Translations under genes and position numbers: made by a program
From: Campylobacteraceae bacterium
GTDB taxonomy: Bacteria; Campylobacterota; Campylobacteria; Campylobacterales; Campylobacteraceae
DNA: 32,572 bases
Assembly (NCBI GenBank): GCA_031274495.1
Contig: JAISQB010000050.1
Coordinates: 1-32,572, forward strand
Direction: 5' to 3'
Shown: positions 8,344 to 15,701 of the stretch, piece by piece
Numbering within the stretch: position 1 is the first letter of the stretch
How the letters are laid out: each line of letters opens with the position of its first letter
Notes under the pieces: generated by a model
Seen by the model: only the letters and a program-made list of their open reading frames with translations
Database searches by the model: none
What the model was told of the DNA's origin: nothing

Positions 8344-9183
8344 TTACAATATAACGCTGCCTTGCTCGTCAAATTGAAAAAATGTCTGCTTTATCGCGTG
8401 CTTGTTCTGGTTGAGCGCGCTTATCGTCTTAAGCTCATCCGCACTAAGCTCGAAGTCAAAGATATCCGCATTTTCTCTGATGCGCTCCGCGTGGGAGGAC
8501 TTTGGTATCGGGATGATATCATTTTGCAGATGCCACCTTAAGATGACTTGCGCAGGACTCTTGCTGTACTTTTCACCTATCCTGATGAGTTGGGGCGTTT
8601 TTAATATTTTGGCGCGTCCAAGCGGCGAATACGCCTCCACCGCGATACCCTCTTGAACGCAAAATTCGCGCAAAGGCACTTGCGTGATAAACGGCGAAAT
8701 CTCTATCTGATTGACCATAGGCGGGATGTGGGCGTTTTTATAAATCTCATTTATATGAAACTGTGTAAAGTTACTCACGCCGATAGTGCGAACAAACCCT
8801 TCCTCATAAAGCCGCTCCATAGCGCGCCAAGTATCGGCAAATTTGCCCTTCACAGGCCAATGCACAAGGTACAGATCGACAAAATCGACATCCAACCTCT
8901 TAAGACTCTCCTCGCAAGCCCTCAAAGTCTTATCGTAGCCTTGCTCCTCATTCCAAACTTTCGTAGTAAGAAAAAACTCATCCCGACGAAAATCTTGCAG
9001 CCCCTCGCCAACCCCCTTTTCATTACCATAAATAGCGGCAGTATCGATCAACACATACCCCGCCCTCAAAGCCTCCCGCACAGAATTCGCGACCTCATCC
9101 CCATCATTTATCTGCCACACCCCAAACCCAAACTTAGGCATCTTCACGCCATTACTCAAAGTGACCGTGCTTTTGATATTCAT
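8344..9183 (-). CDS. Aldo/keto reductase
   Basis: NADPH-dependent oxidoreductase of the aldo/keto reductase family (2,5-diketo-gluconate reductase type), 279 residues, cytoplasmic. Visible motifs: GVKMPKFGFGVWQI at the N terminus, ALRAGYVLIDTAAIYGNEKGVG with catalytic Asp and Tyr, the Lys in FFLTTKVWNE, LYLVHWPVKGKF with catalytic His, and the cofactor-binding IPIPKSSHAERIREN near the C terminus. The start is placed at the ATG at 9183, because AAGGAG lies seven bases upstream and a TATAAT at 9208-9213 provides a promoter. The reading frame is open for a further 184 codons upstream, through a piece of rhs gene, which is an accidental in-frame join. The physiological substrate cannot be inferred. 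Confidence 0.93.
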   Translation of the reverse strand: MNIKSTVTLSNGVKMPKFGFGVWQINDGDEVANSVREALRAGYVLIDTAAIYGNEKGVGEGLQDFRRDEFFLTTKVWNEEQGYDKTLRACEESLKRLDVDFVDLYLVHWPVKGKFADTWRAMERLYEEGFVRTIGVSNFTQFHINEIYKNAHIPPMVNQIEISPFITQVPLREFCVQEGIAVEAYSPLGRAKILKTPQLIRIGEKYSKSPAQVILRWHLQNDIIPIPKSSHAERIRENADIFDFELSADELKTISALNQNKHAIKQTFFQFDEQGSVIL

Positions 9184-9207
9184 CTTCGCTCCTTTTATTT
9201 TTTTGCA

Positions 9208-9213
9208 ATTATA
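9208..9213 (-). promoter_or_regulatory. -10 box for the aldo/keto reductase gene
   Basis: Perfect TATAAT on the minus strand, preceded by TG, 25 bases before the ATG at 9183, followed by AAGGAG. No clear -35 box. It supports independent expression of the reductase and argues that the rhs fragment upstream is not its true N terminus. Confidence 0.5.
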
Positions 9214-9307
9214 CAGCTTGGCGGTAAATTTGACGGATGGTGTGGTGGTTGTCTCCGCTATTAGCAATCCTATCGCGTACAGCTCTTCCATTAACGACAA
9301 TGCAACC

Positions 9308-9606
9308 ATTTGGTTGTTTATGAGTTTGGCTGTTCTTTGGTTGTTGGAGTTGTAGAGATAGGTTATCTTGTCATTGTTGGGTAGTATTACCTCTCTTAGC
9401 TCTCCTAATGTTCCGTATGTGTAAGTAGTAGTCTCTTGGGCATCTGTTTTTGATGATAGATAACCGTCTGTGTTATAGATATAGTTTGTGTTGTCAAATA
9501 TCTTAGTTCTGTCATCTATGTCATATGCTCCTTGTCTTATTGTTTTTTGAGTATTGTTTGTTATAGTCTGTTTTAGTATGTTTCCTTGTTTGTCATAGCT
9601 AAACTC
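9308..9606 (-). repeat. Direct repeat of rhs core segment, copy 1 (copy 2 at 11498-11796)
   Basis: Copy 1 and copy 2 align without gaps at an offset of 2190 bases, with differences at only about five positions that I could see. Recombination between them would delete the intact rhs tip, its neighbour and the orphan cassette, or exchange tips. Confidence 0.85.
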
Positions 9607-9735
9607 CTCCGTATGGTCATAGTCTCTATATCCAAATCTTACAAGTTTAGTGCCTTTGTCATACAATCCTCCTGAAAAGCCAATTGGTATGTTTGGCGAC
9701 TGTTGTTTGTTTGGAATATCATACCGTATTTCCAT
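9308..9735 (-). pseudogene. Rearranged fragment of a second rhs core
   Basis: The frame from the ATG at 9735 starts with residues that match the end of the intact RHS core (GFSGGLYDKGTKLVRFGYRDYD). It then jumps to a part that lies about 200 codons earlier in the intact protein (EEFSYDKQGNILKQTI onward), and stops matching after KLINNQ. At the DNA level 9308-9606 is a direct repeat of 11498-11796 with about five differences in 299 bases and no gaps. The piece at about 9610-9690 is more diverged from 11165-11240. The permuted order is best explained by deletion between tandem rhs copies. It begins at the stop codon of the immunity-like gene and continues in frame into the reductase. It has no complete core or tip and is probably non-functional. 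Confidence 0.8.
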
Positions 9736-10097
9736 TAAAGAATGTTGCCCTTGAAGATGTTTATCCTTGAGCTTCTTTTTTGAGTTGGCTCAACTCCTTT
9801 CATTAAAGCGGAAATTGTTTCGACGAATGCAATAATCAAATCTTTTTCATCATCAAAATCATATTTCTCAAAATAATATGATTTTTTATCACAATTAAAC
9901 ATACATTCGTCGGCATATATGTAAGCATTTATATGCATATCATTTTTGCTTACAATCTCGATATTCAAATATGTTTCCGATATACCGCCGACACTGATAT
10001 TTTTTGATAGAACATCACATTCTGCAATAGTAGAATTTAACATATTAAGACATTGTTCCTGAAAATTAGAGAGTTGAGATAATTCACCAAATATCAT
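9735..10097 (-). CDS. Putative immunity protein of the orphan RHS tip
   Basis: A 120-residue, acidic, soluble protein with no signal peptide or membrane segment. I do not recognise its family. It begins MIFGELSQLSNFQEQ and contains YLNIEIVSKNDMHINAYIYADE and a run of acidic residues (KYDFDDEKDLIIAFVE). Its ATG overlaps the stop codon of the orphan toxin tip in an ATGA arrangement, the standard spacing for a toxin-immunity pair, and its length and acidity fit an immunity protein. The 3' end meets the start of the rhs core fragment. The toxin assignment next to it is itself an inference, so immunity is a guess from position. Confidence 0.55.
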   Translation of the reverse strand: MIFGELSQLSNFQEQCLNMLNSTIAECDVLSKNISVGGISETYLNIEIVSKNDMHINAYIYADECMFNCDKKSYYFEKYDFDDEKDLIIAFVETISALMKGVEPTQKRSSRINIFKGNIL

Positions 10098-10435
10098 AAT
10101 CGTCCACCTCTAAATAAATCGATGTGCCCGGTTGGTGTTTTAACCCACTTTCCAGAAATTCTGAAAATATTATATCCATTATGTCTGCCCCAACCAATCC
10201 GTAAATATCTATTGCTATTTGTCCATCCGCCTCTTGCAAATGATTTTGAGCCAATAATTCCACCCCCGATAACCACTTGAGTCCCAGTTCCACCATAGCC
10301 ACCATTCCTATAAGCATCAGAACATTTATCGACGGCTTCATTGCCTCCGTATATATTGCGAAACTCATCTGTCAAGCCAAATGTAACTGCATCTCCAAAT
10401 CCTGCAGAACCGTCAACGAACCATTGAGGAAACAT
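10094..10435 (-). CDS. Orphan RHS C-terminal tip (putative toxin domain)
   Basis: A 113-residue frame resembling the C-terminal tip of RHS proteins, but detached from any RHS core. Its first half, FVDGSAGFGDAVTFGLTDEF followed by a stretch with EAVDKCSDAY, matches the linker that commonly follows the RHS core and precedes the toxin domain. The second half ends YNIFRISGKWVKTPTGHIDL plus FRGGRL, a C-terminal pattern I know from uncharacterised RHS tips. The ATG at 10435 has no good ribosome binding site and sits on a junction with a remnant of another tip, so it may be a silent cassette, expressed only after recombination onto an intact rhs gene. The immunity-like gene overlaps its stop. No catalytic motif is identified. 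Confidence 0.55.
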   Translation of the reverse strand: MFPQWFVDGSAGFGDAVTFGLTDEFRNIYGGNEAVDKCSDAYRNGGYGGTGTQVVIGGGIIGSKSFARGGWTNSNRYLRIGWGRHNGYNIFRISGKWVKTPTGHIDLFRGGRL

Positions 10436-10524
10436 TGTTCTAAACCATCAACTATATATTGGGAACAAGTTGCCGCGCAATTGCCGCCTTTTTGACCTTG
10501 CTTATCTTTATTTGCCCGTCTATT
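10435..10524 (-). pseudogene. Remnant of a second copy of the main RHS tip
   Basis: In the frame 10435-10524 about 30 codons encode ANKDKQGQKGGNCAATCSQY then IVDGLEQ. These align with the last residues of the intact rhs tip (REANYQGLLNKSGDCRKTCG then KYIVPGLEKW), including both cysteines and the YIV-GLE ending. There is no start or ribosome binding site of its own. It lies directly after the small membrane protein and is joined out of frame to the orphan tip. It shows that a second, diverged rhs tip once stood here. Confidence 0.6.
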
Positions 10525-10726
10525 TAGCATACCCACATAAATCACTTTTGTTATTCCACTGTCCACCTTCATCAAGACAATCTAATTTTTTTGAACACAG
10601 CGAACTAAACCCACAATTAACATATAATCTAACCTCCATTAGCAGTATACATGCAATGAAAAAAACTAAAATTGCTATAAAGACTTTAAAAAACATAATG
10701 ATATTTTTTTTTATTACCATAGCCAT
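10520..10726 (-). CDS. Small membrane protein after the rhs gene, candidate immunity protein
   Basis: A 68-residue protein starting at the ATG at 10726, whose start overlaps the last codons of rhs by 13 bases, so it is probably translated by coupling. One N-terminal membrane helix (MFFKVFIAILVFFIACILL) is followed by a short segment with several cysteines ending CLDEGGQWNNKSDLCGYAK. I know similar small proteins with a CLD-x-GG-x-W ending beside rhs genes, but not their function. Position right behind the tip makes an immunity role against the rhs tip plausible, perhaps at the inner membrane or periplasm. An earlier in-frame start at 10771 exists but lies deep within rhs. Confidence 0.55.
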   Translation of the reverse strand: MAMVIKKNIIMFFKVFIAILVFFIACILLMEVRLYVNCGFSSLCSKKLDCLDEGGQWNNKSDLCGYAK

Positions 10727-13700
10727 TTTTCCAAACCAGGAACAATATATTTGCCGCACGTTTTTCTGCAATCCCCACTTTTGTTAAGTAGTCCTTGATA
10801 ATTTGCTTCTCTATCTGCGCTTGAGTCGCTCATTCCACAAATCGTATCTCTTGCTTCTTTTATCTCTCCTATATAAAAAGAGGTTATGTAGCCGACCAAT
10901 CCCACATTTGAACCTTGGCAATGCGCCATACAATGAAAATATTTATCCGAGTAAACAACATTTGCTTCTTTCATTCTATCCTGATTCTTAGCAAAAGATT
11001 CATATACTGAATAAATTTGCAATATGGGATTGAATGTACCATAATAACTCTTTAACCCCTCAACATCCACCCCATTCACCGGATCACCCATCACATACCC
11101 ATAAAGATTAGAATCCCCTCCACTAAAATCTATCGGGTCTTTCGTTGTCCATTTACCAGTATTGGGGTCATAATCCCTATAACCAAATCTAATCAGTTTA
11201 GTATCTTTATCGTATAGTCCCCCTGCAAATCCTATGTGTATATTTAGATTTGGGTTTGTGTCTTGTATTATATTGCCATATGCGGAATATATTATTGATT
11301 TTATATTTTGTCCGTTTTGGTCTGTTACTGCTTTTAAGCTTCCTTGATGATTGTAGCTTAGATAGTATATTTGGTTGTTGTGTTTTACTTTGTATGGTAC
11401 TCTATCGTTTGAATAGTAAAATCTTGATATTAGGTTGTCGTCTTTGTCGTATACTGCTAATAGTGTTGTTAGGTTTAGCCATAGATACTTTTCTTCTATT
11501 TGGTTGTTTATGAGTTTGGCTGTTCTTTGGTTGTTGGAGTTGTAGAGATAGGTTATCTTGTCATTGTTGGGTAGTATTACCTCTCTTAGTTCTCCTAATG
11601 TTCCGTATGTGTAAGTAGTGGTCTCTTGGGCATCTGTTTTTGATGATAGATAACCGTCTGTGTTATAGATATAGTTTGTGTTGTCAAATATCTTAGTTCT
11701 GTCATCTATATCATATGCTCCTTGTCTTATTGTTTTTTGAGTATTGTTTGCTATAGTCTGTTTTAGTATGTTTCCTTGTTTGTCATAGCTAAACTCTTCT
11801 ATGTAGTAGTATGATGATGGTTTTTCGTTTTTTACTCCTGAGTGAAGAGTTGAAGCTTTTGTCAATCTTCCTTGTTTATCGTAAGTGTATGTATGATAGA
11901 GAGTTCTATCATACAGATATTCCGTCTGAGTTAATAGTTTGTCTGCCGTGTTTCTTAATGTATTGGTATATCCGTATATCCTTTTATTGTCAATATTATC
12001 TTCAAGTTTGTATATACCATCATAAGAGGAGAGATATGATAACTTTTGTTCATAACCGTTCTCTTCTTGATTTAAGATATTGGCGTTGTTTTTATCTCTT
12101 GTTATGGTTAAATCGTTTGATTTTATGAGGAGATTGTCTTTGTCGTATGTGAAGTTCTCTTTTTCGCTTGCATATGTTAGGGAGGTTGGGAGGAAGTAGG
12201 GGTTGTAGGTGAATTTTATATCTTGATTTAATGCTCCTTGATAGCTTATGTTGGTGAGCAGGTCTCCGTCGTAAGAGTAGATAGTTTTGTCTTGGTTAGT
12301 GGATATGGAAACTATCTGTCCTAAGCAGTCATAAGAGTAGTCATATCTATCCTCATTAGTAAACGTTGATGAGAGAAGACCGTTTGAGTATTCGTTTCTT
12401 ATCTCTTTGCCTGAAGGTTTTGTTATTTTGGTGAGTTTTTTATCTTTGTCATACTCATAATATGTTTTATATCCCAAAGGAGAGCTCCACTCACTCTTTT
12501 GGTCTAAAGGGTTGTAATTAAACTCATTATCGTAAGAGTTATAGTTTAGTATGGATATGAGGTTATCATTGGTATCATAGTCATAGTATAGCGTAAGACC
12601 ATTTGGGTTTTTGGCAGATATAAGTCTGTCTTTTTGGTCGTAAGAGTATGTGTATTTGTTCAGCAAGGCATCTGTTATGGTCGCTAAATTGCCTCTTTTA
12701 TCGTAAGTGTAAGTATGCAGTTTAAGTCCCTCAAGAGATGATATCAACTGCTTTTTGGAGTTGTAAGCAAATGTATAGGATGGTTTTCCTGTCTGCGTTA
12801 TGGATAAAGGAAGATATGTTTTAAGGTCAAAGTGTATAGTTGTTTTTCTATTCTCGGGAGTTGTTATCGTCTGTGTGCCTAAAAGATAGTCTGTAGTTAC
12901 GGTTGAAGTTTTAGAGTTTAGGCTTATCTCTTTAGTCTCTTTGTATTTGTCTGAGGTTAGCTTTTTATAGTAAGTATGAAATGTCTGAGTGTTGGTTAGA
13001 CCGCTTGGCATAGTTTTTGTTATCGAAGAGAGTCTATTTTGCATAGATAGCTCATCTATCTCGTAGCTTATCTTCTCTTTGATGCTGCAGTAGTTTTTCT
13101 CAACATCTCTTTTGTCGTTAGAGGTAGCTACCGTTGTCTCAAATCCGAAAGGATTTTTTGATATGGAGAGTTGCACTCCGTTTGCATCTGTTTTTGAGTT
13201 GGAGTAGTTGTATGAGATGCCTTGCGGGGTTGTAAATGAAGATATGGCTGTGTTGTCATTTAGGCTTGAAGAGAATGTATATTCGCCGTATAGAGGATTG
13301 ATAGTTTTTGAGACTCTGCCGTTTGTATTGTACTCGTATCTATATGTATAGTTTCTGGGGTTAATTTTAGAGGTTAAGAGACTCTCGCTGTTATAATTAA
13401 AATAGTAAGAGCTGCCGTCTTCATATCTTACGGAGATAAGGTTATTATTGCTGTCCATATCAAGATAGGTCGTTTGACCAAAATGTGATTGTATGGAAAG
13501 TACTTTGCCGTTACTGTCTCTATTTAGTTTGGTTGTATGACCATATCTGTCCGTGATAAATGTTAATAGTCCGCTCTTTTTGTCGTAAGTAAATGTATAA
13601 AGGTTGGCATTTGATTTGGGGTCAAATGAGCGAAGGATAGAACCTGAAGCGTTAAACTCGTGTCCTATGTGTGATTTATCATAGACTATCGTATTGCCTG

Positions 13701-14514
13701 ATTTTAGAGTAGTTATCTCATTATCTTTATACTCTATCGTCTCGCCGTTTCCAAGATATAAAGTGCCATTGTTATAATGATGAAGATTGGATAGTGTCCA
13801 GCCATTTGCTATATCGGAAACAGTGTAAGGATATAGAGCATTTTTATATCCCTCTGCCCTTGAGCTTGAATAATGAAGAGTTATGTCACTGCCTTGTATA
13901 TCTATATCTTCGTGAAGTTCTCTTGTCTTTGGTATGACATAAGAGCCGACAGGGACACGGCATTCTCCCCCTCCATCTTTGTTTTCCGAAGAACATATCC
14001 CGCCAACATCAATTGTTTCAATTGGGCATTGACACTGTTTTTGGGTGGAGTTCCAAATTGAACCTTTGACCTCTTTTGAGCAATCAGGGATTTTTTCACA
14101 AATGCCATTATTATTATAATAACCCTCATCACACATTTTTTGATATAGTCTTACAAACTCTTGATATATAATTTTTCCTTCATATACATCTGCTTTCCAA
14201 TCGTCCCAAGCCATCATACCGCGGCAATATCCAGATAAAGCATATGGTTCGCTATAAACAGTGCTTCTCGTATGATCTAAAAAAGCATTATAAGAATATG
14301 TTTTATTGCTTGTGATATTCTCTTCAACAAGTTCATAGTTATTTGGAATTTCTTTGTCTATTATTTCGCCAAGATATGGTGGAAGAGGTGGGGAGAGCGG
14401 CTCAATTGGGAGTTCACACTCAGGAATATCTACAAAATAATCTCCTGTTGACATTAGCCAATTATAATGACTTTCATCTGTCGGATGGGGACATCCCATA
14501 GCCCAATGACTCAT
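10714..14514 (-). CDS. RHS/YD-repeat polymorphic toxin (main reading frame)
   Basis: A 1266-residue frame. Residues about 1-190 are a Cys-containing N-terminal region (CEKIPDCSKEVKGSIWN, CQCPIETIDVGGICSS). Then come a DUF6531-like entry segment (DIDIQGSDITLHYSSSRAEGY) and a long array of YD repeats of the type YDKQGRLTKA and YDQKDRLISA. The RHS core ends GYRDYDPNTGKWTTKDPIDF, NLYGYVMGDPVNGVDVEG. The tip after VEG, about 112 residues (10717-11052), has CMAHC, a DREAN-x-QG segment and CRKTCGKYIVPGLE; I do not know its activity. RHS shells encapsulate and deliver such tips against competitors. The ATG at 14514 is not the natural start: a signal peptide lies just upstream in another frame. The gene follows the type II secretion operon in the same direction. 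Confidence 0.88.
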   Translation of the reverse strand: MSHWAMGCPHPTDESHYNWLMSTGDYFVDIPECELPIEPLSPPLPPYLGEIIDKEIPNNYELVEENITSNKTYSYNAFLDHTRSTVYSEPYALSGYCRGMMAWDDWKADVYEGKIIYQEFVRLYQKMCDEGYYNNNGICEKIPDCSKEVKGSIWNSTQKQCQCPIETIDVGGICSSENKDGGGECRVPVGSYVIPKTRELHEDIDIQGSDITLHYSSSRAEGYKNALYPYTVSDIANGWTLSNLHHYNNGTLYLGNGETIEYKDNEITTLKSGNTIVYDKSHIGHEFNASGSILRSFDPKSNANLYTFTYDKKSGLLTFITDRYGHTTKLNRDSNGKVLSIQSHFGQTTYLDMDSNNNLISVRYEDGSSYYFNYNSESLLTSKINPRNYTYRYEYNTNGRVSKTINPLYGEYTFSSSLNDNTAISSFTTPQGISYNYSNSKTDANGVQLSISKNPFGFETTVATSNDKRDVEKNYCSIKEKISYEIDELSMQNRLSSITKTMPSGLTNTQTFHTYYKKLTSDKYKETKEISLNSKTSTVTTDYLLGTQTITTPENRKTTIHFDLKTYLPLSITQTGKPSYTFAYNSKKQLISSLEGLKLHTYTYDKRGNLATITDALLNKYTYSYDQKDRLISAKNPNGLTLYYDYDTNDNLISILNYNSYDNEFNYNPLDQKSEWSSPLGYKTYYEYDKDKKLTKITKPSGKEIRNEYSNGLLSSTFTNEDRYDYSYDCLGQIVSISTNQDKTIYSYDGDLLTNISYQGALNQDIKFTYNPYFLPTSLTYASEKENFTYDKDNLLIKSNDLTITRDKNNANILNQEENGYEQKLSYLSSYDGIYKLEDNIDNKRIYGYTNTLRNTADKLLTQTEYLYDRTLYHTYTYDKQGRLTKASTLHSGVKNEKPSSYYYIEEFSYDKQGNILKQTIANNTQKTIRQGAYDIDDRTKIFDNTNYIYNTDGYLSSKTDAQETTTYTYGTLGELREVILPNNDKITYLYNSNNQRTAKLINNQIEEKYLWLNLTTLLAVYDKDDNLISRFYYSNDRVPYKVKHNNQIYYLSYNHQGSLKAVTDQNGQNIKSIIYSAYGNIIQDTNPNLNIHIGFAGGLYDKDTKLIRFGYRDYDPNTGKWTTKDPIDFSGGDSNLYGYVMGDPVNGVDVEGLKSYYGTFNPILQIYSVYESFAKNQDRMKEANVVYSDKYFHCMAHCQGSNVGLVGYITSFYIGEIKEARDTICGMSDSSADREANYQGLLNKSGDCRKTCGKYIVPGLEKWLW
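11498..11796 (-). repeat. Direct repeat of rhs core segment, copy 2 (inside intact rhs)
   Basis: Matches 9308-9606 nearly perfectly in the same orientation, as described there. It lies within the YD-repeat part of the intact rhs gene upstream of the core end. Confidence 0.85.
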
Positions 14515-14650
14515 GAAAATCGTGTCCGATAGTTACTTCGCACTTAGATATAGTTCTATTGCCATATACGATTAAAGTTTGATTGTTCTCCGCAAATACC
14601 ATTTGCGCCAAGACGGCAAAAAGCAGAATGAGTGGAGTAGCTTTTTTCAT
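14474..14650 (-). pseudogene. Out-of-frame signal-peptide leader of the rhs gene
   Basis: The frame from the ATG at 14650 has AAGGAG seven bases upstream and encodes MKKATPLILLFAVLAQMVFA, a clear Sec signal peptide, followed by about 38 residues up to GHDFHE. It then leaves the RHS frame and stops at 14474. The RHS frame opens at 14514 with MSHWAMGC and no ribosome binding site. Removing one T from the run at 14516-14519 would join the two as GHDFMSHWAMGC. So the real gene is probably 10714-14650, split by a one-base insertion. It may be a mutation, a sequencing error or a programmed slip; the run is only four bases, which argues against efficient phase variation. Confidence 0.7.
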
Positions 14651-14739
14651 AATCACACTCCTTGATAAAAAAGAACAAACTCATTATTGCCAAATTTAAT
14701 TAAAAATAAACTTAAAAATTAATTTTATATATATATATT
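14651..14739 (-). promoter_or_regulatory. Very AT-rich gap between gspJ and rhs, probable rhs promoter region
   Basis: This gap is almost entirely A and T, with an alternating TA run at 14727-14738. It separates the last gsp gene from the rhs leader. There is no hairpin terminator, so read-through from the gsp operon is possible. I see no convincing -35/-10 pair; AATAAT near 14685 is a weak candidate. The segment ends with AAGGAG at the rhs leader start. Confidence 0.35.
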
Positions 14740-15279
14740 CTATGTTCTATTGCCGCTTGTGTTGCCTGTTCTGCCTGCTGGTGGTGGGAGGGAGATTTGG
14801 AAGGAGGTCAGTTTGTCCTCTTCCATATAGTTTATGAGGTATGCGTTTTTGGATTCGTAGACTCTAAAGAGCGTGACATTATCGAATAGCTTGTCCACTT
14901 TGAGGCGTTCTACGGCTTGGTAATTTGGCGGCATAGTCTCTTGCTCCTTGCTCTCGACGCGAAATAGTGCGCCGTCTTGTACAAAGTAGGCGACATAGGG
15001 CGAAGTCATAGCGTGGATGGAGTTTTTTGTGTGCAGGTAAAAGATATCAAAATCGCCGTTTTGATTTATCGTGGCGTTGGGATAGACGCTTGTCTGTAGA
15101 AACAGGTCGTTGTAAAAGAGTTTGCGCACTTTGTTTGAGCGCTCATCATAGCTGTAGTGGCGTTCGTAAAAACCGTTGCTCGTCGTTACGACATTGATAG
15201 TCTGATACATATAGATCGCCATAAGCGAAAATATAGCGATGGATACTACGACCTCAACAAGCGTAAAGGCTCTTTTCAC
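14740..15279 (-). CDS. gspJ: Type II secretion minor pseudopilin, GspJ-like
   Basis: A 179-residue prepilin. It starts KRAFTLVEVVVSIAIFSLMA: short charged leader, hydrophobic helix and Glu at +5. The residue at -1 is Ala rather than Gly. The GTG start at 15279 overlaps the preceding stop (GTGA). The globular part ends in a Pro/Gly/Thr-rich tail. Its place after gspI and its size fit GspJ, part of the pseudopilus tip complex with GspI, GspK and GspH, but minor pseudopilins diverge strongly and the letter is assigned from order. Confidence 0.72.
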   Translation of the reverse strand: MKRAFTLVEVVVSIAIFSLMAIYMYQTINVVTTSNGFYERHYSYDERSNKVRKLFYNDLFLQTSVYPNATINQNGDFDIFYLHTKNSIHAMTSPYVAYFVQDGALFRVESKEQETMPPNYQAVERLKVDKLFDNVTLFRVYESKNAYLINYMEEDKLTSFQISLPPPAGRTGNTSGNRT

Positions 15280-15701
15280 ATTTCAACCTTCATCTCGTAG
15301 CCTACGATATTTGAGCCGTTAAAATGGGCACTGATTCTGTTGATGATGAAGCTCACCATGGGTATATCGTTTATCGTTTCGTTGATATCGGTGTCGGCTA
15401 ATTTGAAGCTTGATACCTCTTCGGTGTCGCAATTTAACTTCTCGTTTTTGAATAACTCTACGAGTTTGTCGTCCTTGATGTTAAAATTTGGCTTCAAAAC
15501 TTCGTATATATCGGTATCATCATCCTCGCAAACCACGGAATTCAAAAGCAAAACGGAGAAGTAGCTTGAGTCTGCGCTTTTGGCTTTAGCATAAGTTATA
15601 AGTTTCGCACTGTTGGAGTTTGTCTTCAAAAGCCCGATGCCTACCGTAACTACGATAACGACGCAAATCAAAATCTCCACGAGCGTAAACGCTTTATTCA
15701 T
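15276..15701 (-). CDS. gspI: Type II secretion minor pseudopilin, GspI-like
   Basis: A 141-residue prepilin with N terminus MNKAFTLVEILICVVIVVTV: three-residue leader, Ala at -1, Glu at +5 and a hydrophobic helix. The ATG at 15701 overlaps the end of gspE by 8 bases. The globular domain has two cysteines (VCEDDD, LNCDTEE), which might form a disulphide. The shortness of the leader and the position between gspE and gspJ suggest GspI. It would sit at the pseudopilus tip in the periplasm. Confidence 0.7.
   Translation of the reverse strand: MNKAFTLVEILICVVIVVTVGIGLLKTNSNSAKLITYAKAKSADSSYFSVLLLNSVVCEDDDTDIYEVLKPNFNIKDDKLVELFKNEKLNCDTEEVSSFKLADTDINETINDIPMVSFIINRISAHFNGSNIVGYEMKVEM

Noticed and set aside
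8289-8364. Two similar stretches of about 23 bases near the reductase stop
   Set aside because: Five or six mismatches and no further similarity around them; may be chance.
8157-8372. 71-codon minus-strand frame in the GC-rich gap before the cytochrome gene
   Set aside because: Arg/Pro/Ala-rich low-information sequence, no ribosome binding site, and it overlaps the end of the reductase gene. Better seen as noncoding DNA with a stem-loop.
10084-10368. 94-codon frame overlapping the orphan RHS tip
   Set aside because: The other frame (10094-10435) has the recognisable RHS linker pattern and the ATGA overlap with the next gene; this one is its shadow.
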